From Bolinopsis microptera (lineage: Eukaryota; Ctenophora; Tentaculata; Lobata; Bolinopsidae), in assembly GCF_026151205.1 (NCBI RefSeq), contig NC_087080.1, positions 11,767,837 through 11,831,836 of the forward strand: DNA of 64,000 bases, given 5' to 3'. Positions 13,044-26,476 of the stretch are shown piece after piece. The position numbers were made by a program, and so were the translations under genes. The notes beneath the pieces were generated by a model, which made no database searches, was not told where the DNA came from, and saw only the letters and a list, made by a program, of their open reading frames with translations. The first letter of the stretch is position 1. The number at the start of each line of letters is the position of its first letter.

Positions 13044-16000
13044 CTATTTTATTGTTTGTTTTTTAGCCCTATGGATCTGTTTTGCTATTCTGTCAATTCT
13101 TGTTTTCCAGAATTTCACGGCATCAAAATTACTAGTACTACTATTCAGCTTTGAAATGATTTCCTCCGAGTACTTCTCGGCCTGGAATAATTCTTGTTAA
13201 AAACTTGGTAAAATAAAATAAGGGAAATTGATGACTGTGGGATAATTTTCCTAATCGTAGTTACAGGTTTTCAAGTCATTCACTTATTATGCAGCAACTT
13301 AAGAGTCACACTGACCTTCTCGATTTCCTTGTTTATGTCAGCATAGCGATCCTTTGTGGACATCAGCAGGGTCTTAAACAGCAACTTGGTCAGCGATTTG
13401 AATATCATCGTCGTACTCGTCTGAAAGGAAACAAATTAAGAAATGTATTTTGACGCTCGGTACTCTAACTCACGTAGAAAGAGGAAATATAAATAATCTA
13501 TAAGTTGGGTCTGAAATTTTAAGCTTAATGGAAATCTGTTTTGCCCAAGCCAATGTGTGCAACTATATGATAACTATTTATTACGAGGTATTGATTCTGC
13601 AATTCTTACCATGTTGTTAAGGACTCCTTTGTTCGACGTGACACCGAAATCAACTTTAAGCTTATCTATAGCCACTTTTCTCTCGTTAACAAAGCTAGTG
13701 TATTCGACTAATATCTGAAAATATAAGTTTTGCTATATCAAAATAAAAACTCCCTCTCTAAGTATAATGAAGATTGAAGATAGTTCAATGAAAACAAATT
13801 AACTGTCATTAGTAAGTTAATAATTTCTGTTTTATTATGACATTTCTCACGCAGAAGCCGTTACTCAATTTCAAGTCTAATTAGAAAACATCAGAAACAT
13901 TCAACACAATAACATAGTCAAACACCACCTAATCAACTAAATAATTATTGTATAACGGTAATGACATTTTTTCTCACTTGGTTAGTAAAATGTTTAAAAA
14001 CCTGATGATGACAGAAATATATCCCTTTTTTTTCTGGGGTGTCGTTGGTGTAGTATTTATGTACGGCGTTAGCTGTGTCATCAAGTTTTATCACCATTTT
14101 TTTAAACACTTCTACCTTCATTATGTCTTCCTGTGATTTAGTAAACTTGGTAAACTAACTAATTTAAAGATAAGTTAATAACTTGGTAAACTAACTGATT
14201 TAAAGATAAGTTAAAGGCTAAATTTACTGATTGACACAATATCACGGATAATTCATCTGTTATGATGCAGCATTTTATTTCATATCTTTATTCAATGATA
14301 AAACATGGGCTTTAGTTCTCACCCAGTTTTGTTCATCTTTTTCTACAAGGTCTGTGAGATGCTTCATCAGCTGTAGTAGCTCGCTGTAGCAGTCGTAATT
14401 CTTTCCATCCTTCTTCTTTACAGCGTTTTTCAACTGAAGTGTTATCAATAAATATCGGGTAATAACGAGGTCTGATCGTCATCTTCTTACAGCGTTCGAT
14501 GTCTGTGCGAAGGTAAAATGGTGAAATCCTCTGGATCAGGCAGAGGTCAAGTATCGGGATTACTTCATGATAACATAATGTCCCATATGATGCATAACGT
14601 GATCAAACAGTTAGCTTTTGAACTTTCATGCTAGTGCATGAAATATCGGGTAAGGAAATAATCCGGTAAATCGGAGTACCCGGTAAATTGGAGGACCGGG
14701 TAAATCGAGGTTTGCTAAAACTGCTGTTCACCTCAAGACATTACAGTGCAATCTCCTCATTTGTCATTTGATAATAAATTTTAAGACCACTCTCGTTAAA
14801 AAATACAATATTGTTAACGAACCAATTTAAGTACAAACATGGGATTTACTAAATTATTTGTTTATAAAATCAATTTTTAAAGTCTACCTGGTAGAAATGA
14901 TTGTGCAGCTTCTGGATCAGGTCTGCGTGTTGATCGAATATCTGGTTTGGTGCATTACTTCTTGTGTCAATATTTATCGCTTTCATTTCCTGTCAAGAAC
15001 CGTTGTTAGTACTACAGTTATTAGTAACTTCTCTCAGCTTAAAGAGGGCTATTTTTCCATATGATTATTAATTAAAGAAATGATACACAATTTATTAATT
15101 GTTTTAAATGAATTTCCGTAATTGATTATTATAATTGTTGATAAGTGTGACTTGGAAGTAAACTGTCATAGAATTCTACTGCATTTCGTATACGAGAGTA
15201 CGAGGTACAATTCTACTGCAGCTTCCATAACTTACACATTCAATCTCACTGTAGATGGTGGAATAGTCAAAATTCTGACTGGAACCCGGCTTCGTTGGGA
15301 CCAATTTATCCCCAACCTTACTCATGTAGTCACTGATGTCAGCCCACCTCAGTGCAGCTCCAGCCACTGATATCTTGTGGAGTGATATGGGGCCAGTGGT
15401 TTGACCCTGAGGGCTGCTTGAGGAGCTTTGGTCATCATGAATGTCTGCCTGGAAATATGCCTAATTATTTAATTTTAAAATTACAGTACATCAAAAGTGA
15501 AAGTATTGAGGAAGATTCGTTCTTCTATTCTTTATTTGCTTAGTTCTTTATTCAGTTATTTATTTACATTTTTGATTATAAACTTAAAATTGTATTTTTG
15601 ACTTAGTGCTTACGTATAGATCATATAGCCAGCACTTCTGCACGATCTTACGCTTTGCATCTGCGCTAATGTAGCAGTCAAACTTGTGGCCACAGCCGGA
15701 TCCAGTTATACTGGATAAAGATGTCTCTTGTCTCTTCTGAAATGATATTATCAGTAAACTCAAATCTTCCTCCTCTTTCCAGAATCTTTCGAATGAGTCA
15801 TCTATAAATGCTTTTAACACTTATCAAAATACGATAAGATCAACATACTGAAATTAAGTTACATTTCTGATTTCATTTACCTGTCTCTCGGCTCCATAGT
15901 TATAAAGTCCCTTCCTCAGTTCCACTACTTGTCGAGAGGGGCTGTTGCAGTGTCCACTATCCGTCGCTAGGTCACATTTACTGTCACTGTACGCCTGGGT

Positions 16001-17031
16001 AACAAGGGGTTTAATAAAAATGATCTTTTATACAAATATTCAATTCAAATTTACAATTTGTTTGTTGATTAATATTAAGATAGCTATGGAATCATTTCAT
16101 TACGATGAGTATTTGTGTCTTGTGCCTTGTGCCTTGTGGTATTGTGCTCACATTTTTGAAACGTTTTAAGACCTCGTTTCTAATGCCATCCGAGATAGTG
16201 AACCTCCCGTTAAGGTGCATTCCAAACAGCTCTGTGCTGTTCAGTGCATACGTTGTCCCGCTGTTTCCCACTGTGCTCTGGAAAATATTTGTCATTAAAA
16301 AGTGTGAAATAAAGGGCGTAGAAAAATAAAGCTAAATTAGTAATTCGTAATCGGTAATTTCATCAATTGTAAAACGAGAAGAAAAAGGATACCATGTAAA
16401 GATTAACATGAGATTGCAGGTGGTTACTGCAGGTAGAACTAGAAGAGGACTGAAAGTGCATAATGTTGACAGTGAACAAGAAATTAGATAAGCACCCTCG
16501 AGGTAAATGGTGCCATGTGGTTGGCGTCCCAGTCAAAATGAAAGTGTGAATATGGGATAAAACAAGGACTGACTGTGAGTGAACTAAAAGTGAACTAATT
16601 CCTATCAACTAAAGCGAAACTATAATTATCTTGAGAAGGGTAGCTACCGGCTACACCTACCTCACATCCTCTATTCTTAGGGTTCCGTAACCTGCTACAG
16701 TTAATCAATAAATTATTGCAACTCATTGATTAATTAATTAATTGATAATTACAGCTCACCGTTTGTTGTAGAATGTGGGATTGTTGATTATAGCTCACGT
16801 GTCTTATACAGTAACTCTCTCGTGCTACTAACAGAATCACTGCCAGTCCTGAAAATTAGATTGTTAATACGGTAATACTAAGGATGGTTCTTCGTAGCTG
16901 GTCAGCTGGTCCTAAATTGAAGTAAAAGTTTGTCATAGAATTTGGGTACATGAGCGGATTATTGAAAGATAAGAAGCATTGCATTTGTCATTTTTCTTAC
17001 CGATCAAACGTCTTCCAATGTGTTGGGCCAT
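13044..17031 (-). CDS. Secreted protein family copy B (12 exons, 461 aa)
   Basis: I do not recognise the family. Exons (minus): 17031-17001, 16848-16760, 16277-16152, 15994-15881, 15736-15614, 15448-15236, 14989-14888, 14433-14323, 14130-14002, 13714-13610, 13420-13316 and 13181-13044. They total 1386 nt ending in TAG. All introns are GT-AG; intron 1 is phase 1, the other ten phase 0. The N-terminus MAQHIGRRLIGLAVILLVA is a signal peptide, so the product should be secreted. Motifs include STELFGMHLNGRF (exon 3), paired Cys in KCDLATDSGHC (exon 4), KCWLYDLY (exon 5), ALRWADISDYMSKVGDKL (exon 6), YDCYSELLQLMKHLTDLV (exon 8) and LTKLLFKTLLMS (exon 11). The C-terminus is basic (RIDRIAKQIHRAKKQ). 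Exons 6-11 look amphipathic-helical. A TATAA-like box is at about 17087-17097. AATAAA overlaps the stop. Copies A and C are paralogs. Confidence 0.85.
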
Positions 17032-18550
17032 CTCTCAGTTCTCTCAGTCTCACTATAATTCGCCAATTCCTTTCGAAAAGGGCAATATTATAAAATAGGA
17101 AAGAAGATAATAATAAGTAATCCTCGGGTTAATCTGAAACCCAAAATTACACTAATCCATTTCTCCGACCAAAACTTGATCTTATAAAAAATTACGGCAG
17201 AGCCGCAGAGGGAAAATATCGAGGGATTAAAACCCTCTACCCCCAACGTTTAAATACTTTCAATGAAGGTTAAGTGCAAAACACTTCAAGAAGTTTGTCG
17301 CATTAGACTTTTAAAATATCAAATGCGGACAGAAAGTTATTTTTTCTGTCACAAAAAAAATCAACCGTTATCGGTTATCCACGTCCAGGCACTAAAGATC
17401 AAACACAGGAGATGAAATTAAACGACTCTATTTATATATTCAAAAGCTCTGTGACAGGTAACCTCCCTAAATTCCAATTTGTTAATCGTTGACCATCATA
17501 TTTTAGTACTTCACCGTTTTTAGGATGTGATTATTTAACGCATCTGCAAATTGTGCACGGTCTGCAGTATTTACTTAGTTAATACTTCTACTCATTCGTC
17601 TTTTAGTATAACAAAATCTTCGCTTACGCCCATTAAGGAAACAAAAATATTATTTGAAACGGTTAACGCCTATGAGAAGAATTTTGTATATCGCAAAACA
17701 GTTCAGACACTATTAGTATTACTGACTAGTGAGAAATAAAAACAAAAAACTAAAAGTCATGCAGATAACTTGGCTCGCTATAGTGGGGCCACTGTGTCTC
17801 GAGATGATTGTGCCTGAACTGACTGGAACCTTGACACTTTTATATACTTCTCGAACCAAGAACCCGGAATTTGGTGATATGATGATGTTTTGAGAGGTAT
17901 AAAATCAAATTAGCAGTTCTAGAAAGTTGTCTAACATTAACTATCGTTTTTTTTTCAATTTGTCTACTGAGTAGCGTTTATTTGGCCACGAGCTTATCCA
18001 TGGTATGTTTCAACTTGTGCACTGTGCAGTGCCGCCATATATATAACAGTACCACTAGTCACTACCTTTGTGACGTTTCACTTATATACGTCATTTTCCG
18101 CAGCTGTGACGCAAAAGGGACAACTTTATATCGACTTTTTCTTCTTCGCGAAATTTCGTCAACATAACTGATGATGACTGATGAGGTGTTTGTCCCTTTT
18201 TAAACAGATCACCATATTTTATTCTGACTACCTGGAGCCGGAGGATATCTAGAGACGGTTAAAATTCAATAAATATAACCATTGTCAATTATTTAAATTG
18301 TGAAAGTTTGGTTATATCGAGTTCGGCGTAAAAATTGTAGTCAGTGAATGATCACAGAATTGGCAATTAAATAGTATTACTAATTAGTGTCCAATTACTA
18401 GTTGTAACTACCGCCCTTATCCCGAAGTACTAGGTATCGGCCCGAAAGCAACCCTAAGAGATTTCTAAAGAATGTAATAAACGTAATAAACCTTATTACA
18501 ATTCGTAAGCTGTGAATGAAAGGAAAACACTGGTAACGGTACTCCACTCT
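17032..18550. other. Region upstream of gene copy B, no gene seen
   Basis: AT-rich. It should hold the promoter of copy B. Short open frames here have no recognisable domain. Confidence 0.45.
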
Positions 18551-18665
18551 ACCAATAAATGTGTGTATGTGTGTATGTGTTTGTGTACGTGCGTGTGTGT
18601 AATTTCCGAACAGCTCAATCAAGAAAACGGTAAGAGTTATGGTACTGGTTTTTTGAATTGAGCCG
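18551..18665 (+). mobile_element. Fragment of the GT-rich Helitron-like family
   Basis: A GTGTGTATGTGT run is followed by GTGTGTAATTTCCGAACAG and AAAACGGTAAGAGTTATGG. This is the same order as in the element at 22799-23443 and the reversed one at 31946-32385. The 3' hairpin end is absent. Confidence 0.6.
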
Positions 18666-18689
18666 ACCTTATTAGTATTACGTAAATGC

Positions 18690-18890
18690 AGCACTGTGGC
18701 ACTTGTGGCACTATCATGCGGCACTTGCGGCACTATCATGCGGCACTTGCGGCACTAACATGTGGCACTTGCAGCACTAACATGTGGCACTTGCGGCACT
18801 ATCATATTATGTAACTTGCGGCACTAACATGTGGCACTTGCAGCACTATCATATATAACATGCAGCACTTTTGGCACTAAAATGCGCACT
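18690..18890 (+). repeat. ~22-bp tandem repeat
   Basis: Imperfect copies of GCACTTGCGGCACTATCATG / GCACTTGCAGCACTAACATG. Confidence 0.9.
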
Positions 18891-18897
18891 TGCGGAA

Positions 18898-19115
18898 CAA
18901 ATATTACATTAAAATAAAGCTCTTTTAATCTTTTCGTATTTGGCGGAGTCCAACTTGCAGAGGTTTAGCTCGTCAAGAGAGAACTCGGGGCCAACGGAAG
19001 GATCAGAATGGAAGCCCTCGATGACGCAGCCAGCAGAGCAATAAACACTACCAGGCATCTTAAAGATGCAAGAGCAGCAGCCATTTCTTGCGGCATACTT
19101 ATGTAGAAGAGTTTT
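18898..19115 (-). other. Possible coding fragment, unassigned
   Basis: GC-richer than its surroundings. One minus-strand frame stays open for over 60 codons and is Cys-rich at the start (NGCCSCIFKMPGSVYCSAGC), ending at a TAA near 18901. No homolog recognised and no start codon in frame. It could be an exon or a transposon remnant together with the FLYWCH fragment at 19573. Confidence 0.25.
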
Positions 19116-19572
19116 AAAATAATCTGTAACTTACTATACTGTACTAATGTAATTTAATCGATAGAACTATCAATTTACCATACTATTACTATTTACTATT
19201 GAATATTGATTATTCTATAAATAATTATACTATTGAATATTGTAATTATGTTAAGTAGAAATAATTACTTAATCGCACCATATATATAGTGACAGGACTA
19301 TATAGTGACAAGCACTTTATAATGACAGTTGATATTTGTCACTATATAGCGTGCAAAACGCATTTTATAGTGACAGGACTACACAGTGACAAGTTTATCT
19401 TATATCGACTTTTCTTTACTTTTCAGTTTCACTCCACTCTACTTCTAGTTTACTTTTCTTTAATTCTACTTTAGTTTTACTACACTTTACTAATTCTTTA
19501 ACTCCACCTTCTTTAATTTAATATTACTTTACTGACCTTGCTTTATTTTATAATTTAATTCATAAAATAAAA

Positions 19573-19794
19573 TTATTTCATCCAGTTTTTCACTGTCTGT
19601 TCATGAAGCACCAGTCGAGCCAGACAGCCAGGATCAACACAAGTCCAGTAGGTTTTGGTGACTCCATCAGTTCCGTTCCTCTTTTTGTTTAAGGTGTAGC
19701 GTTGACCATCCACGAGAGCGTTGGTCCTTTCCTCGCTTACCAGTAGTGTATTCAACAGAAGGAGTAGCCATGATTGATATGGCTTGTCCTTCAT
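19573..19794 (-). pseudogene. FLYWCH-type zinc-finger fragment
   Basis: A 73-codon frame contains GQRYTLNKKRNG, then KTYWTCVDPGCLARLVLH. This fits the FLYWCH pattern: aromatic-rich start, W-x-C-x4-C-x-A-R, then a His. FLYWCH modules commonly sit at the N-terminus of MULE-like transposases and their domesticated relatives. The frame stops soon after the finger and no transposase follows, so this is probably a transposon relic. Confidence 0.55.
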
Positions 19795-19848
19795 TGAGCC
19801 TTATATATACGAGTACCACCACAGGATAACTAGCTCCAACAAGTACTC

Positions 19849-20235
<387 letters not shown>

Positions 20236-20239
20236 ACAT

Positions 20240-22140
20240 TTCATTGCACCCCAAAGATTTGAAGATTTGAGTGGAAGAACAGTGCAGAAGGACTTAGTGG
20301 AAAAACTGAGTGTTAGATGTGAGTGGAAGATTTGAGTGGAAGGACAGTGCGGAAGATCTAAGCGAAAGAACTGAGTGGAAGAACTAAATGGTTGAACTGA
20401 ATGGGTGAACTAAATGTAGAACTGAATGAAAAAACTCAGTGGTGGTAGTTGGAACTGAACGATAGAACTGAGTGGACGAACTGAGTGGTAGAACTGAATG
20501 GAAGATTTGAGTAGAAGATTTGAGGAAAGAACTGAGTTGAAGAACAGAGTGGAAGAACTGAGTGGTAGATCTGAGCGGAAGATTTGGGTGGAAGAACAGT
20601 ACGGAAGATCTAAGCGAAAGAACTGAGTGGTATAACTGAATAAAAGAACTAAATGTAAGTACTGAATGAAAGAACTGATTGAAATAACTGAGTGGACGAA
20701 CTGAGTGGTCGAATAGAGAACTGAATGGAAGATTTAAGTAGAAGATTTTAGTGAAAAAACTGAATGGTTGAACTGAATAAAGAACTAAGTGGTAGAACTA
20801 AGTGGTAGAACTAAGTGGAAGAACTGAGTGGTAGATCTGAGTGGAAGAACAGAGTGGAAGAACAGAGTGGAAGAACTGAGTGGTAGATCTGAGTGGAAGA
20901 ACTGAGTGGAAGAACAGAGTGGAAAAACTGAGTGGAAGAACAGAGTGGAAAAACTGAGTGGAAGATCTGAGTGGAAGAACTGAGTGGAAGATCTGAGTGG
21001 AAGAACTGAGTGGTAGATCTGAGTGGAAGAACAGAGTGGAAAAACTGAGTGGAAGAACAGAGTGGAAAAACTGAATGGTTGAACTGAATAAAAGAACTAA
21101 GTGGTAGAACTAAGTGGTAGAACTAAGTGGAAGAACTGAGTGGAAGATCTGAGTGGAAGAACTGAGTGGTAGAACTGAATGAAATAACTGAGTGGACGAA
21201 CTGAGTGAAAGAACTGAGTGGTAGATCTGAGTGGAAGAACTGAGTGGAAGAACAGAGTGGAAAAACTGAATGGTTGAACTGAATAAAAGAACTAAGTGGT
21301 AGAACTAAGTGGTAGAACTAAGTGGAAGAACTGAGTGGAAGATCTGAGTGGAAGAACTGAGTGGAAGAACTGAGTGGTAGAACTGAATGAAATAACTGAG
21401 TGGACGAACTGAGTGGTCGAACAGAGAACTGAATGGAAGATTTGAGTAGAAGATTTTAGTGGAAGGACTGAGTGGTAGATATGAGTGGAAGAACTTAGTG
21501 GAAGAACATCGAGTGGAAGAACTTTAGAACTGAGTGGAAAAACAGAGTGGAAGAACTGAGTGGAAGAACCGAGTGGTAGATCTGAGTGGAAGAACTTAGT
21601 GAAAGAACAGAGTGGAAGAACAGAGTGGTAGATCTGAGTGGAAGAACTGAGTGGAAGAACTGAGTGGTATATCTGAGTGGAAGAACTGAGTGGAAGAACA
21701 GAGTGGAAGAACTGAGTGGTAGATCTGAGTGGAAGAACTGAGTGGAAGAACAGAGTGGAAAAACTGAGTGGAAGAACAGAGTGGAAAAACTGAGTGGAAG
21801 ATCTGAGTGGAAGAACTGAGTGGAAGAACTGAGTGGAAGATATGAGTGCAAGAACTGAGTGGAAGAACAGTGCGGAAGATCTGAGCGGAAGAACTGAGTG
21901 GAAGATCTGAGTGGAAGAACTGAGTGGAAGATCTGAGTGCAAGAACTGAGTGGAAGAACAGTGCGGAAGATCTGAGCGGAAGAACTGAGTGTAAGAACTG
22001 AGTGGAAGAACAGAGTGGAAGAACTGAGTGGAAGAACTGAGTGGAGGAATAGAGAGAAGATTTGATTGGTAGAACAGTGCGGAAGATCTGAGCGGAAGAA
22101 CTGAGTGTAAGAACTGAGTAGAAGAACTAAACGGAAGCAG
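20240..22140. repeat. 13-bp minisatellite, ~1.9 kb
   Basis: Unit GAGTGGAAGAACT with variants such as GAGTGGTAGATCT and GAGTGGAAGAACA, roughly 140 copies. Higher-order blocks recur (for example around 21060-21180 and 21240-21360). Because 13 is not a multiple of 3, a 39-bp supercycle gives an apparent 283-codon minus frame. I regard it as non-coding. Confidence 0.92.
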
Positions 22141-22798
22141 CACTATTGAAGAACCTCTGTTTTGTTTTCTGAAAATCTAAAAGCCGATCTTTTGATAATA
22201 TATTAATTTGTTATTCGAATTATTTTATGTTAACTTTTAACATAACAAGAATTGCGCCGGTTAGCGGACGCTAGATTTCCATCGACCGTACTCGTAGGCA
22301 TTGCCTTTTAAAATTTGAAATTACAATTTACAAAAGCCATGTGAAGGAATGGTTGAAATCCGTATCACAATGCTGGCAAGCATAACCGTTGCCCTTATAT
22401 TCACAACACTATGTACCCCCTATACTATTATATCCCCTTTATTGTTTTCCAGGCATTAAGACTCATCGAAAGTAGTTCAGCAGGTATATTTAAGTTCAAA
22501 ACATTCTAATTCAATGTTAAAGATGACAGGAATAAAAAATAGTTATGTGGAGGTTTTTAAGAAATTTGCGCAAAATACGCGCCAGCATGTTATACGAAAT
22601 TAGGTAAAAAACCCAAAATCGCCATATTCAGGTGCCTTAAAAACCATGTTAAAATCGAGTTAGAGATCTGAAACTTTGCAGAGCGTCTAGACCTTGTCCA
22701 AATCGACTGTAAAAAAAATTTCATGTTGCAGGAGTATCGGGAAGTGGGTTTTCTGGAACCCCTGTTTTACAACAGATTGTCGTGAAGCTATATATATA

Positions 22799-23443
22799 TC
22801 ACCTTAATAACACCAGAATGTGTGTGTGTGTGTGTGTGTCTGTCTGTCTGTCTGTCCGTGTGTAATTTCCGGTCGGTTATACAAAAAAAACGGTAAGAGT
22901 TACGGGACTGATTTTTTCGGTATAGTGTCGACAAAACTCTGATGAAGCCCATAGGAAATTTTTTTAAAAATCGGCCGGTGGTAAGTGGTTTAATTGATGG
23001 TTTTGTACCACAAAATATGTTACATAAAATGGCTTGAGAAGAACGGCAAGAGTTACGGGGCTAGCTCTCTCTCTCTCTCTGCATAATATTATTTAGCGTA
23101 TATATTACATGGCGTATATATTACATGGTCATATAATACTATAAACTTATTAGGGGAGGGAGTGCTCAAACGGTCTGTTTGGACTGTAGAGAGAGTTCAT
23201 ACTTTCATACGACAATGTAATGCATGTTCACAAATATGATAGGCTGGTGTGGTGCATGGTGTTAAGGGTTAATTTCTATTGATTATTGATTAGGAATTAC
23301 TATCTTTTAAGCATACTATTGGATACGTGAGGGCACTCCGAATAGAATTGCTCGCCTAATCCGGGTTTTGACTCAGCGGGTAATTACTCCTACCCTTTTT
23401 AACTGCGGCAGTGAAATCCCGGCCGTAGGCCGGGTTACACTAG
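22799..23443 (+). mobile_element. Non-autonomous Helitron-like element (HINE/DINE type)
   Basis: It begins TCACC after an A. Its GT-rich microsatellite leads into TCTGTCTGTCTGTCCGTG. It ends with the hairpin CCCGGCC-GTA-GGCCGGG, a short spacer and CTAG, followed by T. Hairpin plus CTAG at an A/T insertion point is the Helitron signature, and GTCT/GTCC microsatellites are typical of the non-autonomous Helentron-associated elements. The inverted copy of the host repeat (46587-48676) has an uninterrupted (TA)n at this point, giving an empty site. No Rep/helicase is encoded. Confidence 0.78.
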
Positions 23444-24462
23444 TATATATATATATATATATGTATAGACGCTTTTGCAGTAAATTGTAGCCTACATTTA
23501 AGTGTCCGTAGATTCAAAAGTATAAAAGATACAGTCATTTCGAACCACAGGTTTTAAAGATAATTGTTTATACTTTAGTTTACATTATATTGAAAAATAA
23601 TTTATCGTCATCATCATCACTTGATGACGTCATCAATTTAAGTGTTTTTAAAACTTGATTTTTGACAAAATAACAACTTTTCAAATCGATTTTAAAGCAT
23701 TAAGGAGTAATTTTATTCAAAATCTGAGGACATTTTCATCTTAGATAATTGTTCAAGCATTCTGAAAATCTACCGGAAAGTTTTCCTACCTTGCTCCTTC
23801 ATAAAGATATTCGCTATTGAAGTTTGTGCTTTTTTGAAGAATAATTTTATAAAAACACAAAAGTTGTGAATTAGTATTCTCTGGTGTTGGGCCATCCCTT
23901 GGGTTGTGGAGCTCAATTTTGCTTCCTAAAGGTCTAAATTGTGTTATAGGCTAGTTTTAAAGTTGAAAATCGAAAAGTTGCACACGTGGGGACACGCCCA
24001 AATTGATTTAAAATAGCTAAAATCACTAAAAATTGTTATTTTCACGATTTTTACCAACTTTGGAGTCCCGTTGTGATCCAAGTTCTTTTTGAAATCTTCT
24101 GAAACTTTTCATGCTTATCAAACTATATATTAAATAACACTATGCAAAAATTTATGGTGATTCAATAATTTAAGCGCACGCAACGTCCGCTCAAAGTTTG
24201 CACGTGCGAAAGGTGAGAATTTTGCTCATTCGTGATTTCGAATATATTCTGCTTTCCCACGATATTAAAATGGCATTATATATGAATTTAATGCCAACTT
24301 GAATGAGTAAAAAGTGCTATATTCAGTCTGTTATTGACAGATATGCCTACCTAAACACAAGGAAACGTTTTCAAAGGTAAAATTTCGAAATCGTTGAAAT
24401 TACCTCCTTATTAAGTTTCGACTGTGTAAATTATCCTGACATTATAATCAAAAAGAGATGAT

Positions 24463-24791
24463 ATTTGACCAAAACCCATAATCATGGGTAGAGTGAACCG
24501 CTGCCAGTGTCTCTCTTTTCCAAACAAAAGAAAATGATATTAATTTGAGGAACCGTCCGCAAATGCAAATTGATACCGAGAATGAAATCGGTCGCTCGCT
24601 TTTCCCATTCATTCACGGCTTACGTATTGTAATAAAGCTTATTGAATGGGAAAAGCGAGCGACCGATTTCATTCTCGGTATCAATTTGCATTTGCGGACG
24701 GTTCCTCAAATTAATATCATTTTCTTTTGTTTGGAAAAGAGAGACACTGGCAGCGGTTCACTCTACCCATGATTATGGGTTTTGGTCAAAT
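24463..24791. repeat. Foldback with ~150-bp arms
   Basis: ATTTGACCAAAACCCAT at the left is complementary to ATGGGTTTTGGTCAAAT at the right. The arms, with matching AATCGGTCGCTCGCTTTTCC, converge near 24627. The related structure at 46587-47092 has a longer loop. Confidence 0.88.
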
Positions 24792-26476
24792 TAGGTAATC
24801 ATAATGTAACTCATAATAATATTTACGGTCCATTTCGTATAACAAATTAATCGCTCGACAATAATGTTCAACATGATATCAGCATCATAATTTGTTCAAC
24901 AAAGGATGATCATGATAATGAATTACTTTGCACTCGACTGTCACGTAACTTCTTCAACTCGTTCTCTAGCTGGCCCTGAACGACTATTCGAAACCCTAAC
25001 CTATTATTTGATATATTAATTCCAATTTTAGAACAATCTCGAAGATCGACTGTAAAGTGATTAAGCACGCTCGTTCAACAATATAATTATAACGGATTAT
25101 TAATAATCTTCATTTAACTGATTGGGATCTGAGTTCTGACACATGTAATTTTGCAATGATCTTTCTAATTTCTAATTTCTAATTTCTAATAGCATTATCG
25201 GGAGCCAAGTCGGTTGTTGCACCAATAACTCACAACAAAACGTGAAATTAGTATGTTATACTTGTAGTTGTACTTGTAGCGCATCAATGATCAACATTAT
25301 TTATATTAAAATCCATTTAAAATAACAGAATAAATTATTGTAATTACATACGTACGCTGACCCATGACCGTAACTGTTATGAAAACTTCAGTCAGCTTGG
25401 CGCCGCGCATTTGAAAGTGTAATACAATCGTCGAATCGTGCAAACGTGTGCGGAGGGTAACCGTGGAGATGACACCATTACTGCTCCGCGCGCAGAGAAG
25501 ATGCATTTAAATGGTTATGCGGAGGGTAATGCATGTTTTCCTTTGTGACACAATTCATGACTCACGTGACACGAAAAACATACCTACCCACTATACCCGT
25601 CCTCAATTCCTACCACTTCTAACCATCTATTGCCTTTTTAAGGCGATGGAAAAAATTCATTAGTTCTGAAATTAACAGATTTGGTACCCGCTAATACAGT
25701 TATAATAGCTAATACAGTTGTTAATAGTTCTTACTGAATAAAATACTCATATTCTGGAATAATGCTGACAATAAATTGACCGGTAAGGTAAATGGCAATA
25801 ATTGAACTTATCATTTCCAATTACAATAAAAACTAAACAAAACCTAAATTTAATCAAAAATCATTCCTTGTCATCAAAAATAAATGATTTCGAAAATTGC
25901 AAAAATTGTTACAAATAATTTAAAATCGTAAACTTTAACCAACACATCAAGTAATAATGAATTCAATTGAAACAGTCAAACAAAAAAACTGTTCAAAATA
26001 ACAAGTTATCAAAATCTAAAATAGAAGAAAATAAGATATTTTTCAGTGCGACCCAGCGCAAGTACAATAAGTCCCACGCAATTTTTTGCAAATAAAATAT
26101 TTCCGGCTAAGTTTGAAAACTAAATACTAATACAACTAAAAAGTAGGGTAAATTTTTGCTTTAAAATACGGATTGCACCGTGAAATACTAGGAAACAAAT
26201 CTCAATATGGATCGTTCTGGAAAAACTTATAAATCATGATTTCGCATTATCTGGCCCTAATTCCACTGTAGTTATACCCGTACACATAAATAAATTCCGC
26301 TATTCAGTATTCATACGCTAACTGGTAGTAGCTTAAACCTAGAAACTCAAATAAATTACTAATACTAAACCTAGCTGAAGTTAGATAAAATGTTCAGGCT
26401 TTCAACGAATATGACTTTCCGAACAAAACTAAAACTCAATTCAGAAATTACTTGAATCGCAGATCAAAAGAGTACT
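24792..26476. other. Intergenic AT-rich region downstream of gene copy C
   Basis: Around 24925-25010 it shares GACTGTCACGT and CTCTAGCTGGCCCTGAA with 35950-36030, so a dispersed repeat fragment is present. TTTCTAATTTCTAATTTC is a short tandem repeat at about 25160-25190. No gene seen. Confidence 0.5.

Larger units (their letters stand above)
22365..24791 (+). repeat. Dispersed ~1.8-kb repeat, copy 1, interrupted by a Helitron
   Basis: From ATCACAATGCTGGCAAGCA to the foldback end at 24791 it matches, in reverse orientation, 46587-48676. Shared landmarks in order include CCAGGCATTAAGACTCATCG, AAACCCAAAATCGCCATATT, ACCTGTGGTC-like and TGCACGTGCGAAAGGTGAG segments, and the terminal foldback. No protein is recognisable. 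It is probably a non-autonomous DNA element whose end is the foldback. Confidence 0.75.

Noticed and set aside
21292-22143. 283-codon minus-strand frame with FFHSVLPLSS repeats
   Set aside because: Produced by a 13-bp minisatellite whose unit lacks stops; no start context, splice or domain support.
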